Under the pieces are notes generated by a model. That model saw only the letters and a list, made by a program, of their open reading frames with translations. It searched no databases and was not told the origin of the DNA. Of a DNA stretch of 64,000 nucleotides, positions 26,571-42,654 are shown in pieces. Within the stretch, counting starts at the first letter, position 1; each line of letters starts with the position of its first letter. The translations under genes were made by a program, and so were the position numbers. The DNA lies in NCBI GenBank assembly GCA_005281725.1, contig SSBO01000012.1, positions 22,887,979 to 22,951,978 on the forward strand, in the 5' to 3' direction. The stretch is from Wuchereria bancrofti. Its lineage: Eukaryota; Nematoda; Chromadorea; Rhabditida; Onchocercidae.

Positions 26571-27070
26571 CTGAACACAATAAATTTTTAACATAAAATT
26601 TTATCACTGCTATTCTGAAATAACAAATAAACAGATCAGTAACATTTTATCACTACTATTTTGAAATATCAAATAAACTGATCAACATTAACAATTTGCT
26701 TCCTAGTAGAAAAAACTTTTCTACAAAGTCTATACTTTCGAAACAATAATTCGTTAATATATTAGAAATCAGTTTGCTTGTTCATAAAAAAAGTTTTATA
26801 TTCTTAGATTGATCTTAGTACCAAGTCTAAAATATTGCTTTTGCTACGTAAACGACGGTAACAATGTTACAATGGTAACAAAAAAAAAAATTTACTATAA
26901 TAGTTTCCAACTAATTTAGATTAAAATCTATCTTCATTAATTTAAAGTTAATTTACAGTATTAGAAATCAAAGTGGCAGTTAGAGCATGTCAAAAAGTTA
27001 ACAATAATTTCAAAAAAAAAAAAAACGATCATAATATAGTGATAAGAAGTTTAGTGATAACAAGGCAATA

Positions 27071-30000
27071 TCAGTCTGGAATGCAAACAGTTCCATTATA
27101 ATGATATTCGCTACAACATCCTCGTCTATCCAATTTCAACCAATCATTTCCACTTTTCCAGCCCAAATAAACAGTGAACGTTGACATTGAGCATATGTAA
27201 TGAAAATATCTTTAAAAAAAAAAAATTAATTCATTTCAATTTTAAAAAATAAAAATTATATTACATTAATTCATTTCAGGAAAAAGAACAAAATTAAAGT
27301 AAAATCAATAATTAAAGGTAAAATAGGGTAAAATCAACAAATCAACATCAGATAGCATGTAAGCATTTGACAAAAATTTTTGATTTAAAATATATAACAA
27401 TAAGCGGTAAAAATGTTGTTATTGATTTTTACCTTAGTTTCATTCTTTTTCCCGAATGAATTAATAGTTTGTTTCCTTATTCTTAAAATTTCAAATTTTA
27501 AATTTAAAAGCAATTAATTTTCCTCTCATCATTTATTCTTCTCATTGTCTTCTCATCCTTTTCTTTGACAAATAATAGAAAATAATATAAATGTACTTTT
27601 CGCAAAGTCGTTCACCAGAAAAGGCTGATCTAACATATTGTTTATACTTGTGTTGATCCACGATTAATTTATCATCAGGTGGCACATAAGCATCTGTCAA
27701 AATTTTGAATTTAAAACATATTTATGAAATAAAAATTTATTTAGTTTATAATTTTTCGTTTTTTAGCAAAATTTTTATCGCATTGAAAAGATAGTTGTTG
27801 TATGCAAAACTTAAACTTTATTTTATATTTTTATATTTTATCTATTTAAGAATTCAAAAATTATAAATTGAAAAATAAGACGAGATTTGTGTCAAAAAAA
27901 ATAAACAAACATGAATTTTTGAAATTTTTATGTTTTTTTTTTTAACAAATGTCTACGATATATTCATTTTTTCATTTGAAATGAATAACTAATTTCAAAT
28001 ATATTATTTTGTTCAAAAATACTAATAATTATTTAAACTTTTATCTATTTTATTTTTTAATTTTCACCTTTATCTGTAGCAAATTGCAAATTCTTGTACA
28101 GACTACATGGTACAACTAATCGACCAACACAATTAAAACTTTGCCAAATTGGACATCGCCTTTCGCCACATTTTTTCATATTTTCGCTTGGTCCTCTAAA
28201 ATCCATTTCCATTGAAATGTATTTATTGATTGATTGATATTAATCATTTTAAATATTTAACCGTCTAATTTTCAACTATTACACAAATGTTTCTATTACA
28301 TCGAAAATATTTCAATATTAATATTCTGCAAAAATTTTTTCTCAATTAGTTAATATTTTCAAATTTATAGTAATCTAGTAATTGTTAAAAATTTTCTTGA
28401 ATTTTTTCAAAACAAAAAAAAAATTTTTTTTTAAATAAAACTCATAAAATTATTTAAATAATAATATAATTAATAATAATTGCTGAACTTCCAAATGTAA
28501 ACTAAAGTCAAAATAATTTCAAACACCAAAATTTTGTAAAAAAAAAAAAAAAAGGAAACCTTACGGACAGTACTGATTTTTGTCATAACAGGCACGGATA
28601 CGACGTTGTATACCACAACCGCCACAAGTTACCGAACATGCGCTCCATTTGCCCCATTTGCTCCACGCTGATGTTACTAAATAATTCAATTCGTTTTATT
28701 ATAATTTATTAATTTTCTGAAAATTAAATTTTTCGTATTAAAAAAAAAATTTCTTTTAATATATTTTTAATAGTTTAGTGGTAATAATAATATAATAGAA
28801 CAATTCATAATTTACTTATAATTATGCATTCCTTTAGAAAATAGTCCAGCAATTTTATTTTTTGCTCAAAAAATAATAAAAATTAGTTTTTATAAAATTT
28901 AAAATTTTGTTAAATGAAATATACCCTTTGTTATAGATGTGGTAGTAGTAGGAGTAGTAGTAGTAGTAGTAATAGTAGGCCTTGTTCTTGTTGTTGTTGT
29001 TGTTGTTGTTGTCATAATCTATTTACTTTTGTTTTTATTTTTTATTTTTTTAATTTACAGAAATTATTATTATAAGAAATAAAGTAAAAAGCTAAAAATC
29101 ATACTAGCAAATATGATATTATTTGTAGAAATTTTCTTCGAAAACAGTAATGTTTTATCCTATAATCCTTTCTGCAAATTAACATAAAAATTTAATCCAA
29201 TCATAAGGGTAGTTTTTTTTTCTAAATTCTCTTCTCCAATTAAAATTTAATTTTCTTATGTTTGAAATTTTTTCAAAAAAAAAAATCGAATATTCTAAAA
29301 ATAATATATAATCAAAATTGCAGACTTACTAATTTCTTATGCGGCAGAAGTTTTGATGCTGAAGAGTCCAAGTCATCTGAATTATTGTCCAATACAAATT
29401 GTTTTAATTAATTATGTCACAACATTAATTATTTAATTCAGGAAAGATAATCATATCATCTTTTCCATTTTTTTTTAGCTTTCTTTTCTTCACTTTCTAC
29501 ATCCTACAAATAACATATGTGACTCATTACGTGACCTACGACCTATTGCTATATGCAGGTAGACATGCATCAACGTGATGGCGTATCGTTTCACGTGTAT
29601 ATGAGCCGGGCGTTTCTGGGTTTCTTATGTTTATTCATTCGTTCTTTCTTGAAAACTTAGTATCAATTGGTGGTTGCGTCTATTTTATTTGTTAATAAAG
29701 TGCTTAATACTTTCTTGGATTTCTACGTACAAATCACGTTTATGTTGAACGATGGTATACATTCCAGTCGTTATTTCTGTTTACTTACTGTTTTTACGCC
29801 ATTTCTGTATTAGTATTACAGATATTTTTTTTTGACGACTTTTATTTTTTATTTCTTTTTTATTAAAAATTTAAAACTTGCATAGCTTGTAACGCAATTT
29901 AAATCCCCATGTACCGAAACCATCGGTGAGAATATTTGCTTTATAAATGATAACGAAAGTATCGCTTTCACTTGCTATCCATGCATTTGGTAGTTCACAA

Positions 30001-33000
30001 CAATGCCTTGACCCTTAATTAATTGCTTATTATTTTGTTTATACTCTTAACTGTTTACAACGTATCTTTGAAAAGATTTTATTTTATTTTTTTTAAAACA
30101 AGGAAGGAAAGTTTAAACATTATGATTCTAAGTATTTAATTGTCAATTTTTTGAAAAAGCAAAATTCCAAAAATCTTTTCTTTGTGATGATTGAACAAAA
30201 TCTAAGGATAATTGTGGAATAAACTGAGATGACAAGAATAATCAGAAATTTTCTCCTCAATAGATAGTATTTACAATATTAGATCAGTAAAACTCACCAG
30301 TTAAAATCATATCTGCTTTAAATTTAAGTTCTAAATAAGTAGTACATGTTGCTTTGCAAGGTAATTGTAATTGATCGATGTATACGAGCACTTGTGCTCT
30401 GGACTGCAATGTATGAGGAAGTGTCATGGCGGTAAGTGTTCACAAAGGATTGAAAATAAAACTGACAGAAAATATTTGATAAGAGGACTGGTTAATGTGG
30501 TGATAATAGATGGATTGAAATGGTTTAATATGAGTTATGATACTATACAAATCAAAAAAAATGATATAATGATATATTTGAAATTGCTTACAAAATCTTT
30601 TAAACAAAAGGAATAATTGTTCTGTGAATAAAGTTGCAAAAAAGAAAATAACTGGAAAAGATTTCGATTAAAATGTTATTAAATCGGAATAAAAAAGACT
30701 TAAATTTAAAAAATATAATCAATTTTTTGAAATGTTTCAGTAGCATTTCATCGCTTAGAGAATAATGATAATACTGATAACGGTTGAAATTAAATGATAC
30801 TGCGCGAAGTGAAGTTCAAATGAAATAAGGTTGAAGTTTAATAATGATTGTAAAGTATAACTGAATGCTTAAAAATTTTTTGCTTACGGTAGCAGTGCTA
30901 CAGTAATTACGTTTTTACCGTAACAGACTAATACTGTAGTAGTCATCATTATTAGATTACTGTATGCATCTTTCGGCAATTTTTTTCATTCAAACTATCA
31001 AAAAAGTATTAAACCATATTACAAGAGTATATAACGAATAATGGTGAAATTTTTTTCACCAATTATTTCTACGATTGCTTATTAACTCATTAAATGCATC
31101 TATTAAATCTATTTGTAAAATAATCCATTTATTAGTTTCGGCTAAATCTATCTTGCAACTTTCTTCAAAACTTACCCTAATCCTCCATACGCAATGAACG
31201 TTACCATTTAGGGCAGTAATTGTAATGTTTTGATAATCATAACTAGCCAACAAATCACCACCACATTTAGATGTTTCTAAAACAATTATTTGATAAAAAT
31301 TATAATAAACTTTCTTAGAGTTACAATACAATAAAGCTTTTTTGCTTAATTTTATGTTCTACTAAAATAAGGAAATGCAAGAAAGAAAAAAACCATAATT
31401 AACAATTAAAATTTTACAAATGCTACTTTCTTTTGGGTACTATATTTCATCTGTCAGTTTTTGGAAGTTTGCTAAAAAAAAATCGAAATATATTAATTAT
31501 ATCGAAATAATTTTCTATTAAATGTATATGATAGGAATTTATAGACTAAAGATCGTTTTATTTGAAAAGATATAAAACTATTTTAATTTCATAACTCAGA
31601 TGAGTGAAATCATTTATTCAACAATCGTCTTCCAATTATAGCTAAGCCTATGTGCATTGTCTAAAATGTTTTGTTGTAATCTGTTGTAAATCGTTTTCAG
31701 TTTTATTGTTAACATTTTTCAGTGTAATAATCAAGTTTATATTCAACGATAAAAGATTTATCAATCAAAAGTGAAATCATTTTATCACTGTAATTATTTT
31801 TTTTTTCAAATCACTGTAATTTTACGCTTTTTTAATTTGTAGGTCAACGCCCATTGTGTAAAAAATTGAAGCCATTGTTTGGAGGTTAGTTTTTTGGATA
31901 TAGCAAAATTCGATTCGGATTGTCGCAGCATTCAGTCAGTCACTCAATTTACTCTCAACAATGACAATGATAGAAAGAAAGAATGACAATTAAAAAGCAA
32001 AAAGTACGACAATTGCGCATAGTGGACTGTTTAATTTAATATTTACTTTGCTGGTATAATTTAATATTTACTTTGCTCATTTCTTTGCATAAGTATTATA
32101 TTGCATAATATTGCTGGTACAGTAATAACACATAATAAAAGAAATTTCCCAATATGCCTAATTTTAGGTAATTTAACCAGTCAGATAGGAATTTATCAGA
32201 AATGAAAATTTCGAAAATAAATATCCTGTACTCGATACTGAATCTTGATCTATGAGCATACAAATTACGCCACTTAAATTATTCATTACATAAAACAGAA
32301 AATGGAAGATTTTATAAACTGTTTTCTATTTCCAAAAATTTTAATATACCACTATGATAAATTATGATCAACTATCCATTTTTCCTAGCTGTAAACAATC
32401 CATCAATTTCTAATTAAATTTATCAATACATCACATCCAAAAAAAAAAAAGAAAATTAAATTCTCGACCTATTTTAAAATATATGTCGGTATTGCTAATG
32501 ATTTGAATTAAAATAATATAAATTAAAAATGTCTTCTAATAAAATTATAAAACTTACTACTTTTTTCCACTGATAAACAGTCTCTTCCATTTAATCCAGT
32601 CGGACATTTGCACTCATAACAATTATTTGGATTTGTATATCCACCATTGGAACAGTTCATTCGATATTTACAAGTATCTGAAATACACCGTAGAAATATT
32701 TTGATTGTTATTTCATTCGTAATTTCTTAATTCTTTCTTCATTTCTGCAAAATTTTCTCGATCTTTTTTTTTTTTTTTATTTTAAAAAAGAATTCCGTAA
32801 AACCTAAATTATTTCGTTTTATTTTTTTGAAATATTTCAAAAATTTATCACCAAGTAGAGCTATTTCTTTTTGCTTAGCATTTACTTAACGTTATTATAA
32901 AGTTGTTCATTTGATTAAAACTTGAAATGTTTAATTCCTAATTTGATCCAAAATTTTCAGAAATTTTTATCACTTTTGAATGGAACAGGAAGAAGGGAAC

Positions 33001-36000
33001 AAAAGCGCATACATTATAAATATTACTGCAAAAAATTTTAATTGATAATTAATAAACATAAATATTATTGAAATAAATTTTAATTAGATTTATTCTGTGA
33101 AAGTTTACTATTGCAATAGCGTAAATTAATCATTTTTGCATCTTTGAATGAAAGCGCTTGTCGTTGTCCAATCGTTTGTTGATACCGACGATCACGTGTC
33201 TCAATCGTATATCTTTAAATCATTTACTAATAACGTTTGTTTAACAATTCAATACAAATCTTATTTTACCTTATGTAAAATTTAATTCAATACAAATCTT
33301 ATATTACCTTATGTAAAATTTAATTCAATACAAATCTTATATTACCTTATGTAAAATTTAATTCAATACAAATCTTATTTTACCTTATGTAAAATTTAAT
33401 TCAATACAAATCTTATTTTACCTTATGTAAAATTTAATTCAATACAAATCTTACATTACCTTATGTAAAATTTAATTCAATACAAATCTTATGTATAATT
33501 TTATGTCCCATACATTTCTTCACCAACAAAACAAATGTATATTTATAAAAAAAAAAAACTTATTAATTAGTTTTAAGCGATATGACCTTTTAGAAAAAAA
33601 AAATATAAAGAAATTTTCGTTGTATAAGCAATTTATAATCACTATATCATAATGTGTCAACATTTTGATAACATTATCAAAAGTATATAAAATTTTAATA
33701 ACATTATCATAAGTATATGATAATGTTATTTTAATAATATGATAATTTTGTTAAAATATTATAATGCAAATAATTTAAACCTATCAAAACTAATTGTAAA
33801 TGCTTTAGAGCCATAATGCATCAATGAACCATAATCATATGGTAATCCCATATTATCAGTATTTAATGTTGTTCGTTTTTCAAAATTCCCTTGAGTACCC
33901 TAAAATTAAATTATCATAATTAGATGAATGAATGAGTGAAGAAAAAATTAAGTAATAATTAAGTAAGGCAGTAATCTTATATCATTTCACAAATTTATAA
34001 AAGATATATTTTTTTTTTTTTTTTTTGAAACAAAAGATTTAAGAATAATAAATTTATCAATATATCAAAGTTTCGATTACATTTAATTCAAATATCAGAA
34101 ATTTATTACCGGATAAATATTCATATGATTAATCCAAATTTTACTATCACGATCGCTACGTGATTGTTCATGCCATAAGCCAAGCGCATGTAATACTTCA
34201 TGTGCAACTATACCCATCTAAATTAATTTAAATTAATTAATCTAAATTAATTTAAAATGATAGAACTAAACATAAAGGAATATTTTTGATTGTTACAATA
34301 GCAATATTTTTATATGTATAATATTTATAAATATTAAAATGTCAAAATAAAAATTGTCATTATTTAAATATATGTCAAATTTAATTCAAAGATAATAATT
34401 AAAATTTAAAAAAAATATGTAAATTTCATTTAAATTATAATAAATATAGAGATGGAAAAATTTTTAAATTTCAAAGAATATTACCGATTCACATCCGTAT
34501 CCAATGGATATTAATTGTCGACCACCAATTCTACCAACATTACTCCAACAACCTCTTCCTCGTGTGAAATATATATAATTCTTATTGCTACCATTCTCCT
34601 AAAATTTCTTTTTCCTTTAATTCTAGGAAACTTTGATCAAATTTCATAAAATATTCTAATTAAACTTCAATTCTTTGGATTAATTGTAACTTTGCATAGG
34701 AAAGTATGACATAAAATTATTTAAAGAAATACTATTTAAAACATTAAATTAATTAAGATTGTAGTTTTCAAATTTAAAATTAATCAAATTATTCCATTGA
34801 ATTGTTTATTTAAATTTGCTTACATTAGCTTTTTTTTTTTTTTGATACTAACCTTGAAGCGAATGCATGTTTCCGTTTCGATATGATGTAATGCGGTACG
34901 AATTAAATTTTGCCATTTAACTGTAAATCATTTCTGTTTGTTTATTTTATCACGTAATTTCTAATTTAAATTAAAATTTCTCCTTGAATTTTCAAACAAA
35001 GATTTGTTTGAAATGTAATTTATGTTTAAGCAAATAGCTTTGAAATGAATTAATTTTACAAAATAATTTTTCAATTCACCATCTAAACTGCTAAAATAAT
35101 ATGATATTGGCATATTCATCCAATTATACTGCTCTCCTTGAATTGCTTGTCGACTATTTCCTTAAATTAATAAAATTGATAACAATTAAATATTATATAT
35201 GTATTTGTTGATGATAATTCATTATTACGGTTTATAATTTTCCAATAAATAAAATAGCACAAAATACAATTTAAAATTTGTCTATTTTTATGAAACATTA
35301 ATATTTAATTAGAAACTCTAAATTTATAATTGAAATTGCCACTTTTTTTTTTTTAAGGAACTATATATTTTGACTTCGAAGATACGATTTTGTTTTTTTT
35401 TTTTTTTGCATAATATATTTAATTTTAGCAAAAATGCAAAAAATATAATGGAATAATATTTATTTGCAATTCAAATGGTAGTTAGCTAATTAAATATTGA
35501 AATTTTTAGGACTTCTCAAATGTATCTCTAATCTTTCCATTAAAATATAAGAACTAATTTGGAAAATTTTTAGTTATTATTTATTGAAATAATTTTTTTA
35601 ATTATTTTATGTGTTACAAAAATAGCAAAAAAATAATGTAATAGTTTGCATAGTAATAAAAATAATTTAGCTTTTTATAATATTTAGAATAAATTCCAGC
35701 AAAAGTTTTGATCCTTTCTAAATAAAATTTTGATCCATTTTAAAAATTTGAATAGAAATAGATGAGGTAAAAAATTTTACTTTTAAAGTAATAACTTACT
35801 ATTTTTGAAATCTTCATTGAGTAAAGCTTTAACTTGTGGTAATGTTAATAAGATATCATTCTCGAATAAATCACCAACAACACCTTCCTTACGATTAATA
35901 CTTGCTTCGGTACCATCATCAGCAGGAATATCTCTTAAGTCTTTGCTAACTTTTTTAGAATCCTTCAAATAAGAAGTTGAAATTTTTGAAAATTTCAACT

Positions 36001-36704
36001 GGAAAATATGCATTTAAAATTGAAATATACAAAATAAGAATTTATTTCACAATAAAAATTATAATCATAATTAATTAACAATTTAGATTACTTTTTTTTG
36101 TCATCTTATTGAAATTAAATTAATTAACTTTGAAATTAAATTAATTAACTACTTTTTCGTAAGTTTATTTACGATAATAACGTCAATATACTTACGTAAT
36201 CATGATATGTACCATATTTTCGTGCTGTAATCTTATAATATTGATCTAATAGTACTCGAACTTCTGCATAATCATTCGAAATTGTATTATCATTCTGAGC
36301 GTTTATCTAAAATAAAACTTTTCTATTACGTAATTTTACGATTGTATTATCTAAAAAGAAATATGAAAAGTAATTATTTTCTAAATTTAATTTATTTATG
36401 AACAAAATTTATAAATGATAATTAATTAACAATTTATATTATCATACAGTACTATTATTATGTAACAAAAAAAAAAAAAAATTTCTACTACTTATATAAT
36501 CCGGGACAAATCACAATACATTAATTAACATATAATTGCTAATTTTTTTCCTATCAATTTATCATTTTTAAATAATTCTAAACAATCTCTTTAAATTAAA
36601 ATCTTGTAAACTTATTTATTTATTTATTTTTGTTTTTTTTTTTTTCAATCAAACCTTACAATTACGTAACATAAATATGCAATCACTCGTAATAATGCCA
36701 TCAT
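27071..36704 (-). CDS. Astacin metalloprotease with EGF, CUB and TSP1 modules (NAS-33 to -38 type)
   Basis: Secreted zinc endopeptidase of nematode astacin subgroup V, whose members process cuticle collagen or act in hatching and moulting. Nineteen exons from 36704-36660 through 36306-36196, 35998-35800, 35160-35080, 34920-34853, 34598-34485, 34217-34110, 33899-33781, 33212-33109, 32677-32558, 31276-31176, 30403-30298, 30013-29882, 29376-29330, 29018-28925, 28676-28565, 28195-28068, 27693-27597 to 27209-27071. The 2025 nt are in frame: 674 residues. Signal peptide [15 protein letters not shown]; prodomain to about 122; catalytic domain with [11 protein letters not shown] (212-222) and Met-turn SLMHYG (267-272); EGF about 317-356; CUB about 357-467 ([20 protein letters not shown]); Thr-rich linker; TSP1 from about 517 ([16 protein letters not shown]); Cys-containing tail ([16 protein letters not shown]). 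One junction needs a GC donor at 29881. Closest paralogue (DPY-31, NAS-36, NAS-37) cannot be fixed here. Confidence 0.9.
28932..29014. repeat. Trinucleotide tract coding for the Thr linker
   Basis: (GTA/GTT)n on the + strand, that is (ACT/ACA)n on the coding strand, inside the exon 29018-28925 of the astacin gene. It encodes two Thr runs separated by RTRP. Confidence 0.9.
33246..33500. repeat. 38-bp tandem repeat, about 6.5 copies
   Basis: Unit AATTCAATACAAATCTTATA followed by TTACCTTATGTAAAATTT, head to tail with rare substitutions. It lies in the astacin intron between exons 33899-33781 and 33212-33109. Confidence 0.95.
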
Positions 36705-39022
36705 TTTGTCCTTCCAAATGTGTTACAAATTTTATCTGTAAAAATGAAAAAAAAAATGAAGAAAAAAAAAAGTAGAAATGAAAAATAACATTTAATAATT
36801 TTGAAATATAAAATGATAACAAAAAAAAAAGTATAAAAGAGATTTATCAATTATAGGTATTTCAATGATTCCCTGAGATAGCACAAACATTGAAAATAAT
36901 TGATGATTTTATCAATATATCCAATTTATCCATAATAATTTTTCAAATCTTTAAATTTTTAAAATATGAAATTTTTAAATATAGTTTATTTTCCATCGAT
37001 TAATATTAATTGAAAATTTTTTAAAAGCGATTTTTCATTTACAATTGAAATATACATTAGCATTATCAATTACTACTATTCTAAATAAACTAGTGAATTA
37101 ATCACAGACATTAATTAATTATTATTATTAATTAGCAATAATAGTTACTTATGGTAGTCACGGTGGTCACACTTATGAGCAATAAAAAAAAAAAAGGGTT
37201 TTTTGAAAACGCTTGTCAATTCTAATGTTTCGATTGATGATGATTTTTAAATCCATTTGGTTGACCTTGACATTTGTTGGATGTCATTCCATCTCGTCAC
37301 ATTATTATTCATTTCAAAAGTACGATTAATTTCAAATTTCAACGACGATCTAATCTTAGATCAATCAATTTATACCCAGGAAAAATTCGCTTTTAAATTG
37401 AATAAAATCATCAATCCAAATGTGATCAGATTGATTGAATTAACTTTTACATTTAGCAGTAATGGATTAAAATTAAATTCACTTATCAAAAATTACTTTT
37501 TGCATGTCCGATAGCATTTATCGAATTCATGAAAAATTTTTTTGAAGTTAGATTACTTACTCAGTAAAACATTTATCTAGTTTAGGTACACAAAAACTTT
37601 GAAAGGAAGAGAGAGGGAGAGAGAGAAGAAAAATTAGCTTTAATCAGTGCAAATCCAATAGTATATTTCATAAAATTAAATGAAAAAAAAAAAGAGCTGA
37701 GACATTTAATATAATTTTAACATTTTTTTGGCAATATTGTTAATTGGAACAGAAAATATACTATTGTTTGTCCATAAATAAATCAATTAAATAAGGAAAT
37801 TCGATTAGTTATTTAATATATTTAAAATAAGCTCTGCGATTTGCTATTTATTACTTCATTTTCAATTTTTTTTTTTGGTATTTCTTATTGATGAAAATTG
37901 CTTTTGACATTTTTTTGTAAGATGGCAACTGCGTGTACGTGTGTCTTATGTTTCTTCATTTCAATTGAATGATATTTTCAAAGATAATTTTTGTTAAAAA
38001 GTGAAGATAATTCTTAAACCAGCCAGTTAACGGAAATAACTAAGACAATTACTGGGTGTTAACACATTTTTTTCAAATTTCAGGTGAGCTATTCAGTCCA
38101 TTATCATAAGAGCAATAATTTTTAGGTCGTGGTACAGAGTCGTACAATGACTTTGACTTTTTTTTTTTTTAGCAAAATTTACAGTTTAAAATACTCCTCT
38201 TGTTTCAAACATCACTGAAGACGAATTATTGAAGTGAAATAAAAAAGAATAAATTTTCCTTTTTTAAAACATTGACTTTACAGTAAAGTTTTCTCTGAGA
38301 AAAAGTAAACTTTTGTAAGCATTAACACTATCTTTCTCGATTTAAAATTTATTTTAGAAATTGATAAGATAAACCAAATATATGGTCCTTAATCCAGGAC
38401 TGTCTTTCAAACTACCCGCTTTCGTATTATTACTTTAAAAATTTCCAGAGGAATAAAAATCTACAAGTTTAGTGAAAAGATTATCAGTTTTATTTTCACT
38501 TTATTACAACTTTTTCACAAACTTTCCAACAAACAAATTAATAACCCCAGTGCAAAAATTTCCCGATTTCTAACTTAAAACTGATCAGTTTGTATAAGGG
38601 ATTGGCCATGACTTTTTATTTTTTAGTTCTAAACATGGAAACATTTAGGCAGACAGTTTATTGTGATAATGATAGTTACAATAAATAAGGCAACATGACA
38701 TTCAAATACACCATTAAATACCAATAAACAATCATAAAACTGCCCGGTCACACAATCCCTTGAAATATTGCGCAAGAAACATTCAAAAAACGATGAATTT
38801 AGGTATATGACAAAGAAAAACGCATACTTTTATCCAGGCTATGGAAAAACGAACCTTTCAAAAAGGTGAAAATGAAATTAAAATATTGATGGTACATTAC
38901 ATGCTGGAATATGCAAAATTAAGCGACAAAGGAATGAATAAGAAGTACGGACCTTCACAAAAAATATGCCAAAAAATTAAATTGATGTATATGGTGAAAG
39001 AGTTACATTTCTTGTAATCACA
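36705..39022. other. Intergenic: astacin upstream / RAMP4 downstream
   Basis: AT-rich with no supported gene. The 85-residue ORF at 37257 (+) shows no recognisable domain. A GA-rich patch lies at 37601-37630. This should contain the astacin promoter. Confidence 0.5.
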
Positions 39023-40322
<1,300 letters not shown>

Positions 40323-42402
40323 TTGTACTGACTAAAAATAACACAAAATAAAGTCAATCAATAATCAAACAATATTATAAAACGATACACTGACATAAAG
40401 TAAAAAAAAAAACTTACTAAAAAACTTAAAATCCAAAAATAACCTTTAACCTGACCGAAATAAACTTCGATAGAAGCAAAACAGTTATGATCAATGCCAA
40501 AAGATAAAGAGAATATAGTTTAAATTACAACTGAGATTATCAGTGTAGTAGCGATACAAAATGCTACTTATCACAATGGATAAGTAATAATTATACCTAT
40601 TAATATGCTGTAAAATGAGATTTATTTTCAGCTTAAGTTTCCTACTTATTAATAAAACCACTAAACAACCATTAGAAAGAGCTAAATGAATTAAATCTAA
40701 TATATAATCTTAACAATTCAACATAAAACGGAATAAAATAATTCATATCACATCATATTCATCTATTTCACTATCTTTAACATCAACAAATTTCATATCA
40801 CCTATAACAATGATAACTATATATCACATCTATTCCACGTCATATCTTTTAATCTTTTCGCGTTATATCTCTACTACTACTACTACTACTGATAAAATGA
40901 GAGAAGTTAAGAAAACAAAAAAAAAAAAGAGAAAGTAGTAAGATAAAGTATGACCTAATTTTATTTCAAATAAACTAAACTAACATCAAAATCATTTATT
41001 CCTGATTTACACACCGTTCCGGAAAATATTTACCAAAAAGTAGCAAAATGACATCTAACCACTCCATATAATAGCATGCAAACTACATTCAACTTCTTTT
41101 TTTTTGTTTTGTTTTAATGACGGCATGAAATTTCAATCCCAAAGCACAATTTAAAATTTTACATTAATTAAACAATATTTCAATTAAGTGCAATTAATCA
41201 TTTCTCAATAATTAATTATATTCTGATAAGTAATGATGTAACACGTAGCGTAATACGTAACGTTTTCGCATCTTCTTTCATTTCATTCCTTAAATTATAA
41301 CACGTTTCAATCGATATATTTGACTATATTATCATTAATTAATTAATTAATTGATTGATTGATTGATTGATTGATTCAATCGATATGACCTAATGCATCT
41401 AGAAATCTCAAATATCTATCATTGTTAGAGATGAAAAGAGAAACAAAAAAGATTAGAACTAAAAATGTTTACAAAAATGAATGCGAAATTGAAAGAATGA
41501 TCGAATTGAAGAAAACAATGATGTAAACATTAAGCATTAAGGAAAAAATAAATAAATAAATAAATAATTATTATAAACCATTAGAAATTGTTTTACAAAT
41601 GTATTGGATGAATAAATTTTCATAATATTATGATATTAAAAATGAAAAATATGCATGTGTAATCTGAATTATATCGAAAAATTATCATAACATATAGCTG
41701 GAATAAAATTTGAAAATTTAGTAATTGTACCAATTTGCAATTAATTTGTTTGTCGAAAAGAAAAGTAAAAAAAAATGATATTAAAAAAAGTCCTTGAAGG
41801 AAACTCTCTTCATTTCTCCTTTTTTTTTCTTCCCTTAAATATTTTAACACAATTTAAAAAAAACAATTTTTAAAAAAATTTAAAAATTTTTAAACGAAAA
41901 AAAAATTCCGAAAAAAAAAGTTTTAAAAAATGAAGTCTAATAATTTTGCGATTTTTGCTGATCATAGAAAAAGAAAAAACGGTCTTTTAGTATAATAAAT
42001 ACATTCATTTTTAAGCGCAACTAATAAAATTCAAAATATAAATTTTGCACAAATGTTTTAGTTAATTAGTAAATTTAATTTTTCTTTTTTTTTCTTAAAA
42101 AAATAGGATCATAAAGGTATATATGCATATATATTTTAAGGTTGTCTCCATTATTTAAGTGTAAAAAAATTTATTTTTAAAATTGAAATTTGTAATTCTT
42201 TAATCAAATGATTTATTCGTTAAGTATTTTTGTTTATTTTTTTTTAAATTTTTCCGTTTTCTTTTTTTCTTCACTTACGTAAATGTGTGTGTGTATGTTT
42301 TTTTTTCGTTCTTTCGTGAAAAATAATTTTAATGAAAAAATTTCAGTAATATATAGTGTGTCATCTGCTAAAAAAAAACAGAAGGAAAGGAATGACGAAT
42401 AT

Positions 42403-42440
42403 AAGACGTACGTGTATGATGACGTACGTGTATGACGTAT
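42403..42440. promoter_or_regulatory. Tandem GACGTACGTGTATGA elements
   Basis: Two copies of GACGTACGTGTATGA followed by a third partial GACGTA. ACGT-core sites of the bZIP/CREB/XBP1 type. Regulatory role is inferred. Confidence 0.4.
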
Positions 42441-42654
42441 AAATATTGTATAGTTGAGTATGTGAAATGTTGATAGTTATAAAATAAGAGAAATAAGTTA
42501 GTTTCGAGAATATTCTGAGTAGCCATAGACTTACGTTATTTTTTTGGCGGGAAATCTTGTAAAGTAAATTAGTAGCAATAGTTTTATCAGTTGAAGCTCA
42601 TTTCTTAATTTTTTTGTTTGTTAGAGAAGTGATCGTATGCGTGTAGCAAGTTAA

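Noticed and set aside
33246..33500. Repeat array resembling a CRISPR
   Set aside because: The 38-bp units are directly adjacent with no unique spacers, and lie in an intron of a nematode gene.
37257..37514. 85-residue + strand ORF between the astacin and RAMP4 genes
   Set aside because: No homology or splice signals; opposite strand to both neighbours; begins in ordinary intergenic sequence.
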